DNA of 23,708 nt from positions 1 to 23,708 of the forward strand of contig JADGAO010000018.1 of the NCBI GenBank assembly GCA_015231995.1, written 5' to 3'. This DNA comes from Nitrospinota bacterium. GTDB taxonomy: Bacteria; Nitrospinota_A; UBA7883; JACRLM01. Below the pieces are notes generated by a model that saw nothing but the letters and a program-made list of their open reading frames with translations, ran no database searches and was not told where the DNA came from. The position numbers and the translations under genes are program-made. This document shows positions 1 to 7,042 of this stretch, in pieces; within the stretch, counting starts at the first letter, position 1; the number at the start of each line of letters is the position of its first letter.

Positions 1-654
1 CCTGTGGAACTGGGAACGGAGGTGTTCGGCGTCCTCAACCTTAACGGGAACGCGAACGGGTTTTTCGACCGGCTGGATTTGAACCGCGTCCGGCTTGTCT
101 GCGAAACGCTGGCAGGTTCGCTGGGCAACCATATGCGTCACGAACAGATGAATAAACTGGCCATCACCGACGGGTTGACCAAACTGTTCAACCATCGTTA
201 TTTCCAGGAACGCCTCGCCCAGGAATTCGAAAGGGCAAAACGTTTCTCTCAGGACCTGTCGTTGATCCTGATGGATATAGATTTTTTCAAGCGCGTCAAC
301 GACACCTACGGCCATCCGGTCGGCGACGCCATACTCAAGGCCGTCGCGACGCGGATTTCCGCCCATCTGCGAAAGATAGACCTGACCGCCCGTTACGGAG
401 GAGAGGAGTTCGCCATACTCCTGCCGCAGACCAATGTCGAGATGGCCCTGGCGGTGGCCGAGAGAATACGCGAGGACATGGCCGCCAAACCTGTCGAGAC
501 GGACAAGGGAGACCTGACCGTCACCATCTCGCTCGGCGTGTGCGACACTTCGGTAAACGGGGTGACGGGGGGCGCGGACTTAGTGAAAAAGGCCGATGAG
601 GCTCTTTACGCCGCGAAAAAAGATGGCCGCAACAGGGTGAAAAGCGCGATATAA
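1..654 (+). CDS. GAF-GGDEF diguanylate cyclase, 5'-truncated by the window edge
   Basis: The frame is open to base 1, so the true start lies outside the window. The first ~45 residues (VFGVLNLNG, then FFDRLDLN) look like the last strand and helix of a GAF sensor domain. A full GGDEF domain follows: the linker reads AITDGLTKLFNHRYF, DIDFF and DTYGHPVGD follow, and the active-site loop RYGGEEF is at about residues 131-137 counted from base 1. An RKID inhibitory site (RxxD) sits exactly five residues before GGEEF, so an active cyclase with product feedback is expected. The domain makes c-di-GMP from two GTP. The stop is 3 nt before plsY, so the two are probably co-transcribed. The GAF ligand cannot be read from the fragment. 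Confidence 0.9.
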   Translation, partial: PVELGTEVFGVLNLNGNANGFFDRLDLNRVRLVCETLAGSLGNHMRHEQMNKLAITDGLTKLFNHRYFQERLAQEFERAKRFSQDLSLILMDIDFFKRVNDTYGHPVGDAILKAVATRISAHLRKIDLTARYGGEEFAILLPQTNVEMALAVAERIREDMAAKPVETDKGDLTVTISLGVCDTSVNGVTGGADLVKKADEALYAAKKDGRNRVKSAI

Positions 655-657
655 CCG

Positions 658-1308
658 ATGGCCGTTGTAAACCTTTTGCTCTCGTTCGCCGCAAGCTATC
701 TGCTCGGCTCCATCCCCACGGCGCTCATCGCAGGTAAAATAATCGGCGGGATAGACATCCGCAAACATGGTAGCGGCAACGCCGGGGCCACCAACGTCTA
801 TCGCCTGTTCGGGATCAAACCGTATCTGGCCGTGCTTGGCATTGACATGCTCAAGGGTTTTATCGCGGTGGCAGTTGTGGCGGATTTCGGAGCGGGGACG
901 CTGTCAATCGAGCGGACGGGGCTTTACTGCGGCCTGCTGGCGGTGGCCGGGCATATATGGACGGTGTTCGCCGGGTTCAAGGGCGGCAAAGGCGTGGCGA
1001 CGGCGGGCGGGGTGTTTCTCGGCCTCAACGCGCCGGTTGCGGTCTCGGCGGTTGCGGTTTACCTGCTCGTCACGCTCACGACAAAATATGTATCGCTAGG
1101 CTCGATGATTGCGGCATGTTCGGCCCCCATATTTTTAATCGTGGACGCGGCGGTGTTCGGGAGGCCTGTCCCAGGCGAGTTGATAGCGGCGGCTGTCGGG
1201 CTGGCCGGCCTTATCGTTTACACCCACAGGGAGAACATAGGGAGGTTGATGAAGGGGAAAGAGCGCAAAACGGATTTTCTCAAACGCGAAAAGAAATCCG
1301 AAGGGTGA
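658..1308 (+). CDS. plsY: Glycerol-3-phosphate acyltransferase PlsY
   Basis: A 216-residue multi-pass membrane protein that matches PlsY in length. PlsY acylates glycerol-3-phosphate from acyl-phosphate, the first step of phospholipid synthesis at the inner membrane. The family's conserved loops are visible: LLGSIPTAL near residues 15-23, HGSGNAGATNVYR at 37-49, DMLKG near 63-67, and GHIWTVFAGFKGGKGVATAGG at about 98-118. The C-terminus is basic and cytoplasmic (KGKERKTDFLKREKKSE). ATG at 658 begins 3 nt after the cyclase stop, without an obvious Shine-Dalgarno of its own, which suggests translational coupling. The partner acyltransferase PlsX is not in the window. Confidence 0.96.
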   Translation: MAVVNLLLSFAASYLLGSIPTALIAGKIIGGIDIRKHGSGNAGATNVYRLFGIKPYLAVLGIDMLKGFIAVAVVADFGAGTLSIERTGLYCGLLAVAGHIWTVFAGFKGGKGVATAGGVFLGLNAPVAVSAVAVYLLVTLTTKYVSLGSMIAACSAPIFLIVDAAVFGRPVPGELIAAAVGLAGLIVYTHRENIGRLMKGKERKTDFLKREKKSEG

Positions 1309-1419
1309 GCGATTGCGCCGATAACAGATGACATTTGCTTAATTTGTTCTTTTGAACATCTTAAACACTTTCCTTTTTTGATTGTAGGGCCGTGCGCGTT
1401 GAAAAATCTGTTGAAAATC

Positions 1420-1448
1420 TTGACAGCCATTTGATAATCGTTTAGAGT
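1420..1448 (+). promoter_or_regulatory. Sigma-70 type promoter of the initiator tRNA
   Basis: A perfect TTGACA (1420-1425) is followed after exactly 17 nt by TAGAGT (1443-1448, 4 of 6 consensus bases). The predicted start of transcription, near 1455, is a few bases before the mature tRNA 5' end at 1461. Position and spacing support it as the tRNA promoter. Confidence 0.7.
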
Positions 1449-1460
1449 ATTCAGTTCTGG

Positions 1461-1537
<77 letters not shown>

Positions 1538-1863
1538 AATCAAAATAAAATCCCATGTCAAATATTGAGCCGGTGAACGATTACGATACGACATGCTCAT
1601 GTTTACAGCCCCTACCTCCCCTGGATATTCCGCCGGAGCGTTATTGCCTCACATTGAAGCAATATTTCCTCCTTGCCGGCCCATAAAATGTTATATTGAA
1701 ATAATATATTTCTGTTTTGAATCCGTATCCAGAGGGTTTGTACGTTCCCCATCCCGTTTCCATCGGCGGGCAGGGCGCGCATAGGGTTTAATTATTTATT
1801 AAAGGCTCTCCGATATTCACTGGGTCGCGCTGTCGGCTCATGGCTGGGGTATTGCGTTACTAA
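1538..1863. other. Intergenic stretch between tRNA-fMet and the haem-c sensor gene
   Basis: 326 nt with no convincing gene. A short open frame on the plus strand (about 1593-1784) has no recognisable domain or good ribosome site. The middle is AT-rich and holds an extended -10 candidate (separate entry). No clear terminator with a T tract follows the tRNA. Confidence 0.5.
1689..1697 (+). promoter_or_regulatory. Possible extended -10 promoter for the sensor gene
   Basis: TG-T-TATATT fits the extended -10 form TGnTATAAT with 5 of 6 core matches. It lies in a local AT-rich island. No good -35 is seen at 16-18 nt upstream. If used, the leader before the ATG at 1864 would be about 160 nt. This is inference from a short motif only. 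Confidence 0.25.
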
Positions 1864-3294
1864 ATGAAACTACAGTGGAAGCTTGCGTTGATAGTCGCCT
1901 TTTCCACCGTCATCTCCATTGTCACAGTCACCTACATAGTCCGGTTCGGCCTGGTCGCAAACTACAAGGAAGAGGCGAAAAAGGACGCCCACCAGAAGGC
2001 CCTTCTCATCCGTCACGGCCTGTTGAGCGTAATGATGGAGACCAACGACTATAAAAAAATCGAACAGGCCATCCAAAACCTCAGCCACGACCAGAACTTC
2101 AAACTCAAGATGATCCGTAGCGAGCATGTTATCAAACAACACGGCATGCGCAGAAACGAGACGCCTGAAGACGAACATGAGAAACTCGCCCTTAAAAACG
2201 GCGCGGTGGTCGAGCTCTTCACGGAGGACTCGTACAAGATCATATATCCTTTCATCACGGACGAACGTTGCGGCGCCTGCCATGTCGGGCTGGACGATAA
2301 GCCGATCCCCGCCGGCGTCGTAAACGGCCTGGCTACGCTTACGTTCGATCAAACCCCCGCCAAGGCGCGGACAAGCAATCTCATCCACCAGATCACCGTC
2401 TCATTGGTCATCGTGATGACCATCGTCGGCTTTGTTTTGCTGGCGATGGCGCACAAAACCGTGATCAAACCCATAAAAGCCATAGCAAAAACCATCATCG
2501 GCTTTACCGAGGACGAATTCGACGTAAACCTGCCCGAATACAACACGACTGAAATAAATATCATGGCCGACGAGGTTCGGCGCACCGCCAATAAGCTTTC
2601 CGAAATGAAGACTCAACGGGAGAACGAGATTAACCTGGAACGCTCCAGAAGCGAGGAGATAAAAAAATTCGTCCTCTCCAAAGCCGGGGAGCTTGGCCTC
2701 TCCGGGGATGTGGAGCTGTCCCAGGTCATCACCAAGCTTTCGCGCGTGGTGGACGAAAGCGACAGGGCTTCCCAGATGGCGCGGTCGAGGGAATTCGTTC
2801 TCCAGGAAGAAAGCAGGCTGGAGATACCCAGCGACACGTCGCTTATCACGTCCATCTCGGTTTATCTGGCTTTTGTGACGGCGTCGGACATCTTTAAGCG
2901 CCGCTCGATGGAGCTTGTGCTCGAGGAAGCTTTGTCCAACGCGATCATCCACGGCAACCTGGATGTGCCATCCGACCTCAAGGAGCGGGACTTCGACAGT
3001 TTCAACGACCTCATCGCCGCAAGGTGTCTCCAGGAGCCTTACGCTTCCCGCAAGGTGCGGATATCCCATTCCGCCAACAGGAATTCTGCGGTGTTCGTTA
3101 TAACTGACGAAGGGGGGGGGTTTGACTGGCGCAGGAGGATCGCCCAGGATTGCGACACGGACGCCGGACACGGACGAGGGCTATTATTGATGCAGGCGCT
3201 TGCCTCGGAGTTGAGCTTCAACGAGAAGGGCGATGAGGTCACCCTGACGTTCGACCTGGAAACCCCGGAACCGTACGGCGCAAAGACGGCTTAG
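1864..3294 (+). CDS. Membrane haem-c sensor with HAMP-like linker and RsbW-like ATPase domain
   Basis: A 476-residue protein with a sensor layout. TM1 is at about residues 8-27 and TM2 at about 176-196. The periplasmic loop between them carries one CGACH (136-140), the CxxCH site for covalent haem c, as in Tll0287/DUF3365-like sensors. A HAMP-like segment (KTVIKPIKAIAKT, then coiled coil to ~270) follows TM2. The C-terminus is a GHKL ATPase: N box EEALSNAIIHGN (354-365), G1 box DEGGGFDW (415-422), G2 box GHGRGLLLM (435-443). No HisKA helix with a phospho-accepting His is seen. The ATPase part, starting near IPSDTSLITS, most resembles anti-sigma serine kinases (RsbW/SpoIIAB type), so it may phosphorylate or bind an anti-anti-sigma protein rather than itself. 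Neither a response regulator nor an STAS partner is adjacent. Its stop overlaps that of the convergent chelatase gene by 4 nt. The ligand or redox signal is unknown. Confidence 0.85.
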   Translation: MKLQWKLALIVAFSTVISIVTVTYIVRFGLVANYKEEAKKDAHQKALLIRHGLLSVMMETNDYKKIEQAIQNLSHDQNFKLKMIRSEHVIKQHGMRRNETPEDEHEKLALKNGAVVELFTEDSYKIIYPFITDERCGACHVGLDDKPIPAGVVNGLATLTFDQTPAKARTSNLIHQITVSLVIVMTIVGFVLLAMAHKTVIKPIKAIAKTIIGFTEDEFDVNLPEYNTTEINIMADEVRRTANKLSEMKTQRENEINLERSRSEEIKKFVLSKAGELGLSGDVELSQVITKLSRVVDESDRASQMARSREFVLQEESRLEIPSDTSLITSISVYLAFVTASDIFKRRSMELVLEEALSNAIIHGNLDVPSDLKERDFDSFNDLIAARCLQEPYASRKVRISHSANRNSAVFVITDEGGGFDWRRRIAQDCDTDAGHGRGLLLMQALASELSFNEKGDEVTLTFDLETPEPYGAKTA

Positions 3295-3671
3295 CACTCG
3301 CCGTCCTCCTTCGCGCAAACCGCCACGGCCATCGCCTCGATAACCTCTTCCCACGACCCGATAACTTCCGTCCATCTGAATTTCACGCCGGGATGCTCGA
3401 CGGATAGGCGGTTCGCCATCACGGGGAAGTCGTTTCCAGAGTGCCCTCCCGCCGCCAAAAAGACAGGGACGACTGTGATGTGTGTGGCTCCGGCTTTCGC
3501 AAGGCCATCCACGGCGGCGTATATATCCGGTTCCAGGTCTTTCAGAAACGAGACACGGACGGCTGTGTCCGGCAGTCGTTTTGCGATTTTTCCGGCCAGC
3601 AGGTCGAAAGGCTCCCGCCATTTCGCGTCCCTGCTACCATGGGCAAGGAGTACGATCCCGCGTAGTTTCAC
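3291..3671 (-). CDS. cbiX: CbiX-type short sirohydrochlorin chelatase
   Basis: A 126-residue protein of the length of single-domain CbiX chelatases, which insert cobalt (or iron/nickel in relatives) into sirohydrochlorin and act as dimers. Visible motifs are GIVLLAHGSRDAKWREPF at the N-terminus, with the metal-site His at residue 11, and VVPVFLAAGGHSGNDFP with the second His at residue 77. The start is GTG at 3671, 4 nt after the thiE stop and preceded by a GGGG run about 8 nt upstream, so it is the last gene of the thiamine operon. The exact metal (Co, Fe or Ni) cannot be read from sequence. A link between thiamine and tetrapyrrole genes is not a standard pathway link; co-transcription may be incidental. 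Tail-to-tail overlap with the sensor gene leaves no room for a terminator. Confidence 0.87.
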   Translation of the reverse strand: MKLRGIVLLAHGSRDAKWREPFDLLAGKIAKRLPDTAVRVSFLKDLEPDIYAAVDGLAKAGATHITVVPVFLAAGGHSGNDFPVMANRLSVEHPGVKFRWTEVIGSWEEVIEAMAVAVCAKEDGEC

Positions 3672-3675
3672 AATG

Positions 3676-4317
3676 TTACCCCACCGCCCTTATCCGCCGT
3701 TTGAACTCGCGCGTGGCCGACTCGATATCCCCCGATCCGAAAATGGCGGATACCACGCCTATTTTTCTCGCTCCCGCTCCAAGCACGCTGTCCAGATTTT
3801 CCAGAGTCACCCCTCCCATGACGGTGAACGGTATCGAAATGAGGCTCACCGCTTTTTTCACCTCGTTAAGCCCAATGGGTTTGGCGCCAGGTTTGGTGGG
3901 AGTGGGAAACAGCGGGCCTAGGTTGACATAAGTCGCGCCTTCGTCCTGCGCGATCAACGCCTCCTCGGCGGAATGCGATGAGCCCCCTATGATGGCGCCG
4001 GGGCCTAACAGCTCCCTGGCGGCGCGCACAGGCAAATCATCCGCCCCAAGATGCACGCCGTCGGCTTCTGCGGCCAGCGCTATGTCCAGCCTGTCGTTGA
4101 CTATAAGAGCCATGCCGTGCCGCCTAGTCTCGATCCTGTACAAAACGGCGAGGTCGTAATAATCCCTCGTCGTAAGGTTTTTCTCCCTCAGTTGGACAAT
4201 TTTAGCCCCGCCTCTTGCCAACTCAGCGATGACCTCCTCATCGCGCATCTCCCCCCAAAGACTCCTGCCAGTGACGGGGTATATGTCCACTTCCGAAAAC
4301 CGTTCGTGACTGGTCAT
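3676..4317 (-). CDS. thiE: Thiamine-phosphate synthase ThiE
   Basis: A 213-residue TIM-barrel enzyme that joins hydroxymethylpyrimidine diphosphate to the thiazole phosphate, giving thiamine monophosphate. Motifs in order: IYPVTGR near the start, VQLREK (about 41-46), NDR (74-76), DGVHLG (86-91), the GSSHS loop, the phosphate-binding loop LGPLFPTPTKPG, and VMGGVTLEN. Length matches the family. ATG at 4317 has no clear Shine-Dalgarno; the stretch CTATAAAACA lies just upstream. It is separated from thiS by about 220 nt filled with palindromic repeats (4387-4525), so expression may depend on read-through or on a local promoter. Cytoplasmic. Confidence 0.95.
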   Translation of the reverse strand: MTSHERFSEVDIYPVTGRSLWGEMRDEEVIAELARGGAKIVQLREKNLTTRDYYDLAVLYRIETRRHGMALIVNDRLDIALAAEADGVHLGADDLPVRAARELLGPGAIIGGSSHSAEEALIAQDEGATYVNLGPLFPTPTKPGAKPIGLNEVKKAVSLISIPFTVMGGVTLENLDSVLGAGARKIGVVSAIFGSGDIESATREFKRRIRAVG

Positions 4318-4386
4318 TGTTTTATAGCCGGATGACGCAAGATGCGGGCGAAGCTCACCCTCTCCATGGACGGAAGAGGATCGTTC

Positions 4387-4525
4387 TTAGGCTCCCTGAC
4401 AAGGGGGCGGCGAACGATAGTGAGCGGGGGTTTCTTGAACTGACCCCCCCGGCCTTCGGCCACCCCCCTTATCAGGGGGGCAAGAGATCGGCCTTCGGCC
4501 ACCCTCTCTCGCAAGGGGCGAGGGA
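4387..4525. repeat. Cluster of GC-rich palindromic repeats between thiS and thiE
   Basis: Three related units. The first (about 4392-4440) reads CCCTGACAAGGGGG, a GC arm, then GGGGGTTT. The second (about 4441-4485) is the same unit on the opposite strand: its reverse complement reads CCCCTGATAAGGGGG, then TGGCCGAAGGCC, then GGGGG. The third (about 4486-4525) is a partial unit in the second's orientation with the same GGCCTTCGGCC hairpin and a CTCTCGCAAGGGGCGAG arm. Each unit is a short C/G hairpin, a perfect small GC hairpin, and a final G run. No open reading frame is supported here. They match the pair at 4826-4968 in plan. Confidence 0.8.
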
Positions 4526-4537
4526 ACTGTTGCGTCA

Positions 4538-4735
4538 TCATCCTCCTCCCATCATCACGAGGAACTCCACCCTGTCCCCTTCTTTGGGTTGTGTGGACGC
4601 AAGGTCGGCCTTGTGGATCACCTCTTCGTTGAGCAGGGCCGCGACCGGCCCCTTTATCCCAAGCCGCAGAAGGATGTCCGCGAGAGTCTCCTTCTCATCC
4701 ACGCTGAGGGGGGTTCCGTTAAGGATGATGTTCAT
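4538..4735 (-). CDS. thiS: Sulphur-carrier protein ThiS
   Basis: A 65-residue ubiquitin-like protein that carries sulphur as a C-terminal thiocarboxylate to ThiG for thiazole formation. It begins MNIILNGTPLSV, includes GIKGPVAALLNEEVI, and ends EFLVMMGGG, giving the required terminal Gly-Gly. The extra Gly before it is within normal variation. Length is typical. It is located after thiH, but separated from it by about 245 nt of inverted palindromic repeats and from thiE by another repeat cluster. The adenylating enzyme ThiF is not in the window, so ThiS must be activated by a protein encoded elsewhere. Confidence 0.93.
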   Translation of the reverse strand: MNIILNGTPLSVDEKETLADILLRLGIKGPVAALLNEEVIHKADLASTQPKEGDRVEFLVMMGGG

Positions 4736-4825
4736 TAATCCCGTCCAGAATAGATTCCGAAAATCCGTTCATAACGCTGTTCTCCCTCGCTTCGCCGGGG
4801 TCGCTACGGGCTTCACGCCTTTTGT

Positions 4826-4968
4826 CCCCCCTTAGCAAGGGGGACCGGCGCGTAGCGCCGAGGGGGTTTAATTCATCTTATTATCGCCTTGTTATTTTCA
4901 AAATGTCGCCAGAATAAATTAAACCTCCCCCGCCGCAAAGCGGCGCCCCCTCCTTGCTAAGGAGGGGG
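4826..4968. repeat. Inverted pair of GC-rich palindromic repeats between thiH and thiS
   Basis: Two copies of one unit face each other. The left copy (4826-4874) is CCCCCCTTAGCAAGGGGG, then the hairpin GGCGCGTAGCGCC, then GAGGGGGTTTAATT. The right copy (about 4914-4968) is its reverse complement with few changes: AATTAAACCTCCCCC, GCCGCAAAGCGGC, CCCCCTCCTTGCTAAGGAGGGGG. About 40 nt of AT-richer sequence separates them. In RNA the pair could fold into one long imperfect hairpin of over 100 nt. Same family as 4387-4525. No gene is supported inside. Confidence 0.85.
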
Positions 4969-4979
4969 CAAGATAATGT

Positions 4980-6131
4980 TCATCGGTAAACAGCCGGCCC
5001 GAACCTGGGATCCCAATCCTTCCAGACGCCTTCGAGTCCAAGCTCTTTTATGGATCGCGCAACTTCTTCCGGCTCCCGCTCGTCCACAACGGGGAACTGC
5101 TCCCCCGCCGTATCTTCGGAACCGATTGATGAATATGCGCCGGGGCTTGTCTTCGATCCGGCGCTGGCGTGGTTTATCCCCACGCCAAAAAGCGAGTCGC
5201 GCAGAGACGGCGATTCCCGAGTGGAGAGTGTCAGCGTTATGTCCGGGTTGGCCAGCCGGGTGGCGGTGATAAGCCGGAAAAGCTCCACGTCGGAGACATG
5301 ACGTTCGGGAGCGTATCCTTCGGGCGTGTGATGGAGCCTAGGGAAACTCACCGAGACGCTGGTCTGCCAATATGTCTTCTGAATAAACCGCACATGCGCG
5401 TACAAAGCCAGAGCCTCGCGCCGGTAATCTCCCAGCCCCAGCAAAAAACCAAGCCCGATGTTGCGTATCCCGGCTTTTGCGGCGCGTTCGGCAGTGGCGA
5501 GACGCCAATCGAAATTGCGTTTCGGCCCGCCGGGATGAACCTGTTTGTAAATCGCCCGGTCATAGGTTTCCTGATAAACGGTCACGCCGTCCAGCCCGGC
5601 CTCGCCAAGCCTTGCGTACTGTTCCAAAGAAAGCGGCGCAACCTCTATCCCTACATACGAAAAGCCCATACCCTTGAGCCGTCGCACGCTATCTTCTATC
5701 AGCGCAACCGGCGTGGATTTGCCATCCTCCCCCGCCACGAGCAGTACGCTGGCGTATCCTTCGGAGCGCAGTATCGCCCCCTCACGCTCCACCTCGTCGA
5801 GGGTAAGAGTCCTTCGCCGTATGTCCATTGACGCGTTGAACCCGCAATAGAGACATGCGTTGACGCAGGCGTTGGAAAGGTACAAAGGTTTGTAGAGGTT
5901 GACCACGCGACCGAACCTTTGGGCGGTAAGCTCCCGCGCCGCGTTTTTTATCTGGTCTGCGAATGCGTCCGCCGATGGGGAGAGAAGCGCGGTGAACCCG
6001 TCGAGGTTGACGGAAATATTTTTTAGTGCGCCTTCGACGTCATCCGGCGTGGCGCGGTTTATCTTTTCCACGGCGGAGTCAATGGCGGAGTCCAGCCCGG
6101 TCAACGTGTCGGCGAAAGAAACCTTGCTCAT
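4980..6131 (-). CDS. thiH: 2-iminoacetate synthase ThiH (radical SAM)
   Basis: A 383-residue radical-SAM enzyme that cleaves tyrosine to dehydroglycine (2-iminoacetate) and p-cresol, supplying the C2-N unit for the thiazole. The cluster-binding motif is CVNACLYC (C89, C93, C96; CX3CX2C). The rest matches ThiH, including YVGIEVAPLS, GVTVYQETYD, HPGGPKRNFDWRL, IGLGFLLGLGDYR, FPRLHHTPEG and STRESPSLRDSLFGVGI. I chose ATG at 6131 over an in-frame upstream start at 6209: it is preceded by GAAGG at 7 nt and leaves a 10-nt gap to the thiG stop, whereas the longer form would overlap thiG. ThiH works without oxygen, unlike the ThiO oxidase route, hinting at anaerobic or microaerobic life. Cytoplasmic, partner of ThiG. 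Confidence 0.96.
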   Translation of the reverse strand: MSKVSFADTLTGLDSAIDSAVEKINRATPDDVEGALKNISVNLDGFTALLSPSADAFADQIKNAARELTAQRFGRVVNLYKPLYLSNACVNACLYCGFNASMDIRRRTLTLDEVEREGAILRSEGYASVLLVAGEDGKSTPVALIEDSVRRLKGMGFSYVGIEVAPLSLEQYARLGEAGLDGVTVYQETYDRAIYKQVHPGGPKRNFDWRLATAERAAKAGIRNIGLGFLLGLGDYRREALALYAHVRFIQKTYWQTSVSVSFPRLHHTPEGYAPERHVSDVELFRLITATRLANPDITLTLSTRESPSLRDSLFGVGINHASAGSKTSPGAYSSIGSEDTAGEQFPVVDEREPEEVARSIKELGLEGVWKDWDPRFGPAVYR

Positions 6132-6141
6132 GTGTGAGCCT

Positions 6142-6921
6142 TCAAAAAGGAAGCCCGGAAAGAGGGCTGGACGCTTCCGCATGGGCCAATGGTTTGCCAA
6201 GCCCCGCAAGATACGCCTCCCTGCCCGCCTCCACGCCTTTGCGGAACGCGCGCGCCATCGCCGACGGGTCGCCCGCCACAGCGATAGCCGTGTTTACAAG
6301 CACGGCGTCCGCGCCCATCTCCATGGCCTCCGCCGCGTGTGACGGGGCGCCAAGCCCTGCGTCCACCACAACGGGAACGCCAGCCATCTCGATGATGATG
6401 GAGATGTTCTCCCTCGTTTTTATCCCACGATTGCTACCGATAGGGGAGCCAAGCGGCATCACCGTCGCCGTCCCGATATCCTCCAGCCGTTTGGCAAGAA
6501 TAGGGTCGGCGTTGATATATGGAAGCACGATGAAACCTTCTTTCACCAGTATCTCCGCCGCTTTGAGTGTCTCCACCGGATCGGGAAGAAGATAGCGCGG
6601 CTCCGGCGTGACCTCCAGTTTCACCCAGTCCGATATCCCGGCAGAACGGGCGAGACGCGCCAAGCGCACAGCCTCCTCCGCATTCCTTGCGCCTGATGTG
6701 TTCGGCAGGATGAGATATTTTTTGGGATCGACATGCGACAGTATGTTGTCGCGTGGGTTGGTGATGTCCACCCGGCGCAGGGCCACGGTGACAATCTGCG
6801 CCCCGGAAGCCTCCAACGCCTCCGCCATCGCCTCGCCGGAACGGAACTTGCCCGTACCCATCAAAAGGCGCGATGTGAACTTCCTGCCCGCTATTACAAG
6901 GCCGTCGTCGTTTTGAATCAT
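6142..6921 (-). CDS. thiG: Thiazole synthase ThiG
   Basis: A 259-residue (beta/alpha)8 enzyme that builds the thiazole phosphate from deoxyxylulose phosphate, ThiS-thiocarboxylate and iminoacetate. Visible motifs: SRLLMGTGKF near residue 18, VTVALRRVDI, ILPNTSGARNAEEAV, the Schiff-base lysine in WVKLEV (K101), VLPYINADP, and MPLGSPIGSNRGI. Full length. First gene of the minus-strand operon thiG-thiH-thiS-thiE-cbiX. Its leader contains a promoter candidate (6951-6978) but no TPP riboswitch. The ribosome site before ATG 6921 is weak. Confidence 0.97.
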   Translation of the reverse strand: MIQNDDGLVIAGRKFTSRLLMGTGKFRSGEAMAEALEASGAQIVTVALRRVDITNPRDNILSHVDPKKYLILPNTSGARNAEEAVRLARLARSAGISDWVKLEVTPEPRYLLPDPVETLKAAEILVKEGFIVLPYINADPILAKRLEDIGTATVMPLGSPIGSNRGIKTRENISIIIEMAGVPVVVDAGLGAPSHAAEAMEMGADAVLVNTAIAVAGDPSAMARAFRKGVEAGREAYLAGLGKPLAHAEASSPLSGLPF

Positions 6922-6950
6922 GAATTACTGCGATTTAAAGCTATTCTTCA

Positions 6951-6978
6951 ATGATACCACACGGCGGATGACTTTCAG
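6951..6978 (-). promoter_or_regulatory. Promoter candidate for the thiamine operon
   Basis: On the minus strand: CTGAAA (6973-6978, 4 of 6), 16 nt, then TATCAT (6951-6956, 5 of 6). Start of transcription would be near 6944, giving a leader of only about 23 nt before thiG. This leaves no space for a TPP riboswitch. The -35 side lies close to the divergent oadB promoter. Confidence 0.5.
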
Positions 6979-6995
6979 GCTACCTGCCGATAGGC

Positions 6996-7001
6996 TATAA
7001 T
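6996..7001 (+). promoter_or_regulatory. -10 element for oadB-oadG
   Basis: A perfect TATAAT on the plus strand about 42 nt before the chosen oadB ATG. The expected -35 position at 17 nt spacing (6973-6978) is poor (TTTCAG), so an activator may be needed, or the site may be weak. It is arranged divergently with the thiG promoter in a roughly 120-nt region. Confidence 0.45.
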
Positions 7002-7042
7002 TACACGTTTCGCCTAACCCTATTTTGGTGGCTTTATTTTCC

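Noticed and set aside
1345..1358. Small hairpin TGTTC-TTTT-GAACA after plsY
   Set aside because: Only five mostly A/T-flanked pairs and no adjacent T tract; too weak to call a terminator.
1593..1784. 63-residue frame after tRNA-fMet
   Set aside because: No recognisable domain, no good ribosome site, composition unlike the neighbouring genes.
1841..1855. Sigma-54-like site TGGC-N7-TTGC just before the sensor gene
   Set aside because: Spacing fits, but the start of transcription would fall at or after the ATG at 1864, so it cannot serve this gene; likely chance.
2401..3171. 256-residue frame opposite the haem-c sensor
   Set aside because: Antisense shadow; the plus strand has clear domains through the same bases.
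4387..4968. CRISPR-like array in the thiamine operon
   Set aside because: Units are few, face each other, and lack regular unique spacers; they are palindromic intergenic repeats.
6132..6209. Longer thiH start at 6209
   Set aside because: Would overlap the end of thiG by 68 nt and add non-family residues; ATG 6131 has GAAGG at a good distance.
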